Assembly (NCBI GenBank): GCA_039881145.1 | Contig: JAYKKI010000063.1 | Span: forward strand, 13,051,001-13,115,000 | Source of the DNA: Druceiella hillmani | Taxonomy: Eukaryota; Arthropoda; Insecta; Lepidoptera; Hepialidae | DNA: 64,000 nucleotides | Reading direction: 5' to 3' | Shown here: piece after piece, positions 60,501 through 64,000 of the stretch | Layout of the letters: each line of letters opens with the position of its first letter | Numbering within the stretch: the stretch's first letter is position 1 | The notes under the pieces: model-generated | Told to the model about the DNA's origin: nothing | Seen by the model: the letters and a program-made list of their open reading frames with translations, nothing else | Database searches by the model: none | Made by a program: the position numbers and the translations under genes

Positions 60501-62048
60501 TAATAAAAGATACAATGTTGGTTAACTACTGCATACGATCCTATGAATTAAAGTTATCGTAACATATAAAATAGTGGCAAATAGGCAACACAATAGGAAA
60601 AGCGGGCGGCCATATTCCAAGCTTAAATGCTAATATTATTTATTATCAAATGCCTATTAATTATTATATATAAAATAGTAATATTAATGATAATTAGTGT
60701 TTTTTAAATATTTACTAGTTTTAAATAATGCTGTACACTTATCAAGAAATTAATAACAAAATCTGTGGAATTGCTTTAAATAAACCCAATATACTTTAAT
60801 TTCATTGTACTGAAAATTTTAACACTTAATTTTTCGATTTTCATAGATATAAACTTAAGTTATAAAAATAACATATTTCAACAGCTTTACTGATAACTTT
60901 AAGAAAAAGAATAATGTGAAATTATTTAATATTTTTACTTAAAGTAAAATTTAATTGACAAATTAAAATAATATACAAATAAAAGTTAGGTTAAACTCTC
61001 TCAAAGTTGAAAGTTATTACCAATATTTTGCTAGCAGCTTATTAAACTTTTAATGCTAAAATAAAATTAAAATTTGTTTACAGACATTTGCCCTGGAAAA
61101 TTATCGCCCTTCATCAGATAATATGTAATTTTCAAGTTTCTGTAAATGGCAAAATTGTAATCTGTGGTTTCACTCAAGGCTGCAATATTAAATAAAATCA
61201 AGAGAAAAACATACATTTTATGCAAAATACCAGTTTCAATCAAAATAATTTTTCTTAACTTTTATTTCATCATAGTTCAACTTTTTTCATTCCAATCTAT
61301 TGCATTCTGACCGCAATTGATTCAATATTTTTCTGACCACATTGTGGTGCTTCCAACTTTTATAGGCAAGGATGAAATGAAAAAAAAAATTGATGGTTTT
61401 TTATCTGTTTTAAAACTACATATAGTGTTTTCTTTCTCAATAATACATACCTTTTTACGAATTCACTCAAAATAGCAAAACAAAATTTTCTTATGTAAAA
61501 ATTTTACCAAAAAATGTACGATTTTAATTGCAGTCCCCTTAAATGTGGAAGCTATTTCAAAAGCCAATTCAAATGTTGGCTCACAGATTCAGTAATTCTG
61601 GAGTTATATTGCTGATATCGGAAAAGTTATTTCCCTAGTAGTTTCAATTTTTTATGAACCCTAAAATTACCTCTTTTCCAATCATTTATTTATTGATTTT
61701 TTTGTAAGCTTTTACCAATCTTTCTGTCTACCAGATTTGTCCCAGACCAAAATATAAAATAACGTTAAGTATTAAAACAAACTATCACATTTAACTTTTA
61801 TAAAATTTATATTTTATCAACCTAAATTAATTTTAATTAAAAACTATTGGGAACCACAAAAAAAACAATTTAATTACAAATGCAATAAGTCCATATTGAA
61901 TTTTAATTTTTGTACATGGTATCCAGAAAGGGCGAGTGCTATTTATTTTTGAAATTACTGAGACGCAGGGACGATCGGAAATTACTGAGACGGCAGGGGT
62001 GGGGTGCGTGCAATACTGAGCAGTTCAGTTCGTGGAAATTTAATAGCG

Positions 62049-63212
62049 ATGGAGCCATTCATCGATCAACAGCATGCGTTTTGTGTCTGAACAAATTAAT
62101 CATTACATTTGTTTGCTCTTATATACCCAGATGAATGTTCTTTTTAATTTTAAACAAATTGATTTCTGATAAAATTTATTTTAAATTTACAACATCTTTA
62201 AAAACCAAACTTGACACGTAAAATGTAACAAAACAAGATTTGTCAGTTTTTCATTTAGTTCGCTTTAGTTTTTTAAATATAATCAGAACAATAATTCTAT
62301 CGTTACTGCACTGCATTTGTTTTGTGCTCATTAAAAGACCTGAACCTCGCTTCACCGGAACATCATTCGGAAATGGATTAAAATATTTGAATTGATGAAA
62401 TCAACCATTATAATTCAAAACACGAGTCAAAGAAATGATCGAACATGTCCGACAATCAACACGTCAAAATCCAACGTTGTCTATTCATAAGTCAAGCATT
62501 TAACTTAACAAAAATCGTCTGCATGAGATTCTTAAGCGCGACTTACATCTTGAAGCGTATATAATTCAACTAGCGCAGGAATTAAAGGAGAAAGACTACA
62601 TTCAGATTGAATTTCACAAATGTTTGGTAATTTTGACAAAATTTTAATTGGTAACAAAGCAAATTTCCACTTGGACGGCCACCATGTAAATAAACAAAAT
62701 TATCATTACTGGTCAATGGAGAACCCCAAGCAAAAACATGAGTAACCATTTCATAGCTCCAAGGTTATATTATTATATGGGCCGCAATGTCTGCCAAAGG
62801 AATAAACGGCCCTTACTTCGATGAGATCGTAGAGGTTGAGCATTAACTGTAAATATAGAGCAAGATGATTTCAAATTTTTTTGCAACAGTTTCATGAGTT
62901 CAATTCAAGAACAGGTTTCAGCAAGATGCGACTTGTCACACATCAAATGATTCAAGCATTGAAGCTCTAAAGGAGTTATTGCCAATAAGCCAGTTTCACA
63001 AAGAGGTTATGTTAACTGGTCATCGAGCAGTCCAGACGTAAATTCTTTGGACTATTTGTTAGAGGGTGTACGAAAATAAGCCGGGGACATTAACTCAATT
63101 AAAGCAGAATATCACAGCAGAAATTTCATTGGTATCTCAGGCTTTGTGTCAACGTGTACAGAGAAATCTTCAACATAAGCCTAACATATGGTACTGCAAA
63201 ATCATGGATTAA
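62049..63212 (+). pseudogene. Tc1/mariner-type transposase pseudogene
   Basis: An N-terminal piece starts at ATG 62049 (MEPFIDQQHAFCV) and stops. After about 220 bp of unrelated or decayed sequence the coding similarity resumes at about 62354 with HRNIIRKWIKIFE, then VRQSTRQNPTLSI, LHEILKRDLHLEAYIIQLAQ and HLDGHHVNKQN. A second catalytic-type segment reads FQQDATCHT (one codon short of FQQDGATCHT). The third, SPDVNSLDY, lies in another frame. The end reads TAEISLVSQALCQRVQRNLQ and stops at 63210-63212. The first catalytic Asp appears lost (GNKANFHLDG where relatives have SDEAHFHLDG). Stops and frameshifts show it is dead. The family is typical of insect IS630-Tc1-mariner elements. Confidence 0.88.
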
Positions 63213-64000
63213 AATATTTGTTTGTATGTATTATCTAATTTACAGATTTTTGTATGTCTGTATTGTGACTCAACACAATTTCTGATAATAGGTGCAGCAA
63301 CTGAATAAAAATCCAATTTTGGTTTCGCTCAAATTTAATCAAAATCCACAAATTTCACATGCTTTTAGCCAAAATTAACAATATGTAGATTAAATTATTA
63401 TTTACCGAAACTAACTTAACGCGTTTGACATACAAAACTAATATCAATTTAAACTATTAAAAATTTACAAAACATTTGTTACAGTTGAAAATGATTCGAA
63501 TTTTAAACTAACACTTTGATCTAAGTTAATGTCACCGTATCCTTTCTAACGTTCAAAACATGACCCTTACAAAAAAATTCTACAAATTTGAGAATATGCT
63601 GCCTCTAAACATGTAATACTTACGTACAATACTGCTCCGAACGTTCTTTATTTTATTGGTATATTAAAAAAATGATACAACAATCTATACTAAAACCGAT
63701 TAAGATCTGAATATGGCATTAAAATAATTTTTTCGTATTACCTTGAGATAACTATCTTTTATTACAAACAAAAGAGAAATAAAGCACAACAAAAAAACCA
63801 ATAAACAATATATTTATTGAAATCAATAAAGTATTTAATCACATAGAATTCATATAAATACTATAAAATTTCTATTTTAAATAATAATTATCATATAAAA
63901 AAAAAAACGAAAATTATATTTACAAAACAAAATTCCTTACCTCCTAAAGCAAATAATTTTATTTAAGACTCAATTTCAAAGTAACTTTACTTTTAAACGA
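63213..64000. other. Intergenic AT-rich DNA
   Basis: No gene recognised. The 3' terminal inverted repeat of the transposon remnant could lie here, but I did not find a convincing match to sequence near 61900. Confidence 0.6.

Larger units (their letters stand above)
53012..62048. other. Intergenic AT-rich DNA
   Basis: No gene is recognised in 9 kb. A perfect 20-bp hairpin is at 54397-54443, a 25-bp partial tandem duplication is near 54165-54215, and a GC-rich hairpin (CCCCCGT with ACGGGGG) is at 57519-57538. Part of 55000-55520 is weakly similar to 16620-16920, suggesting an old dispersed repeat. Open frames such as 57128-57346 and 59479-59751 carry no recognised motif. Confidence 0.55.

Overview
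The window is insect nuclear DNA, strongly AT-rich, and holds the 3' two thirds of one large gene on the + strand. The gene is the AP180/CALM-type clathrin assembly protein, called lap (like-AP180) in Drosophila and PICALM/SNAP91 in vertebrates. Thirteen coding exons can be joined between 4970 and 41930 with GT-AG introns and matching phases throughout. They give about 628 codons, from inside the ANTH domain to the stop codon. The first exons, with the start codon and the N-terminal lipid-binding helices (roughly 90 residues in relatives), are not in the window and must lie before position 1. The wording of the ANTH domain fits insects best. I cannot name the order, but introns of up to about 5.6 kb filled with repeats argue against a compact genome.

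Layout: 1-4969 is most likely intron. 4970-20405 encodes the rest of the ANTH domain, including a 21-nt microexon at 10631-10651. 21689-37244 encodes the disordered tail with NPF, DLF, FxD-like and clathrin-box-like motifs. 41811-41930 encodes the Met/Pro/Gln-rich C-terminus. A 3' UTR of uncertain length follows. From about 44 kb to 64 kb no second gene is recognised; the sequence is AT-rich DNA with transposon remnants.

The non-coding sequence is rich in repeats: a 117-bp satellite-like array of 12 copies (13671-15075), a 54-bp minisatellite of about 22 copies with a 162-bp higher-order period (39393-40572), two related TTAA-flanked piggyBac-type MITEs (28359-28927, 50514-51154) plus a fragment (52921-53011), a different TTAA-flanked MITE (17240-17667), a fold-back MITE (26068-26539) with a relative at 33985-34154, a long-armed inverted-repeat element carrying a hammerhead-ribozyme-like core (49829-50039), and a dead Tc1/mariner-type transposase gene (62049-63212).

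The gene product is expected to bind PI(4,5)P2 through ANTH, recruit clathrin, AP-2 and EH-domain proteins through its tail, and set clathrin-coat and synaptic-vesicle size. The points most worth checking concern splicing (the ANTH microexon, a candidate cassette exon at 17816-17866, three tandem NAG acceptors and a dual donor), the two tandem arrays, and the ribozyme-like element. The long open frames at 39358-40625 are by-products of the 54-bp repeat, not genes.
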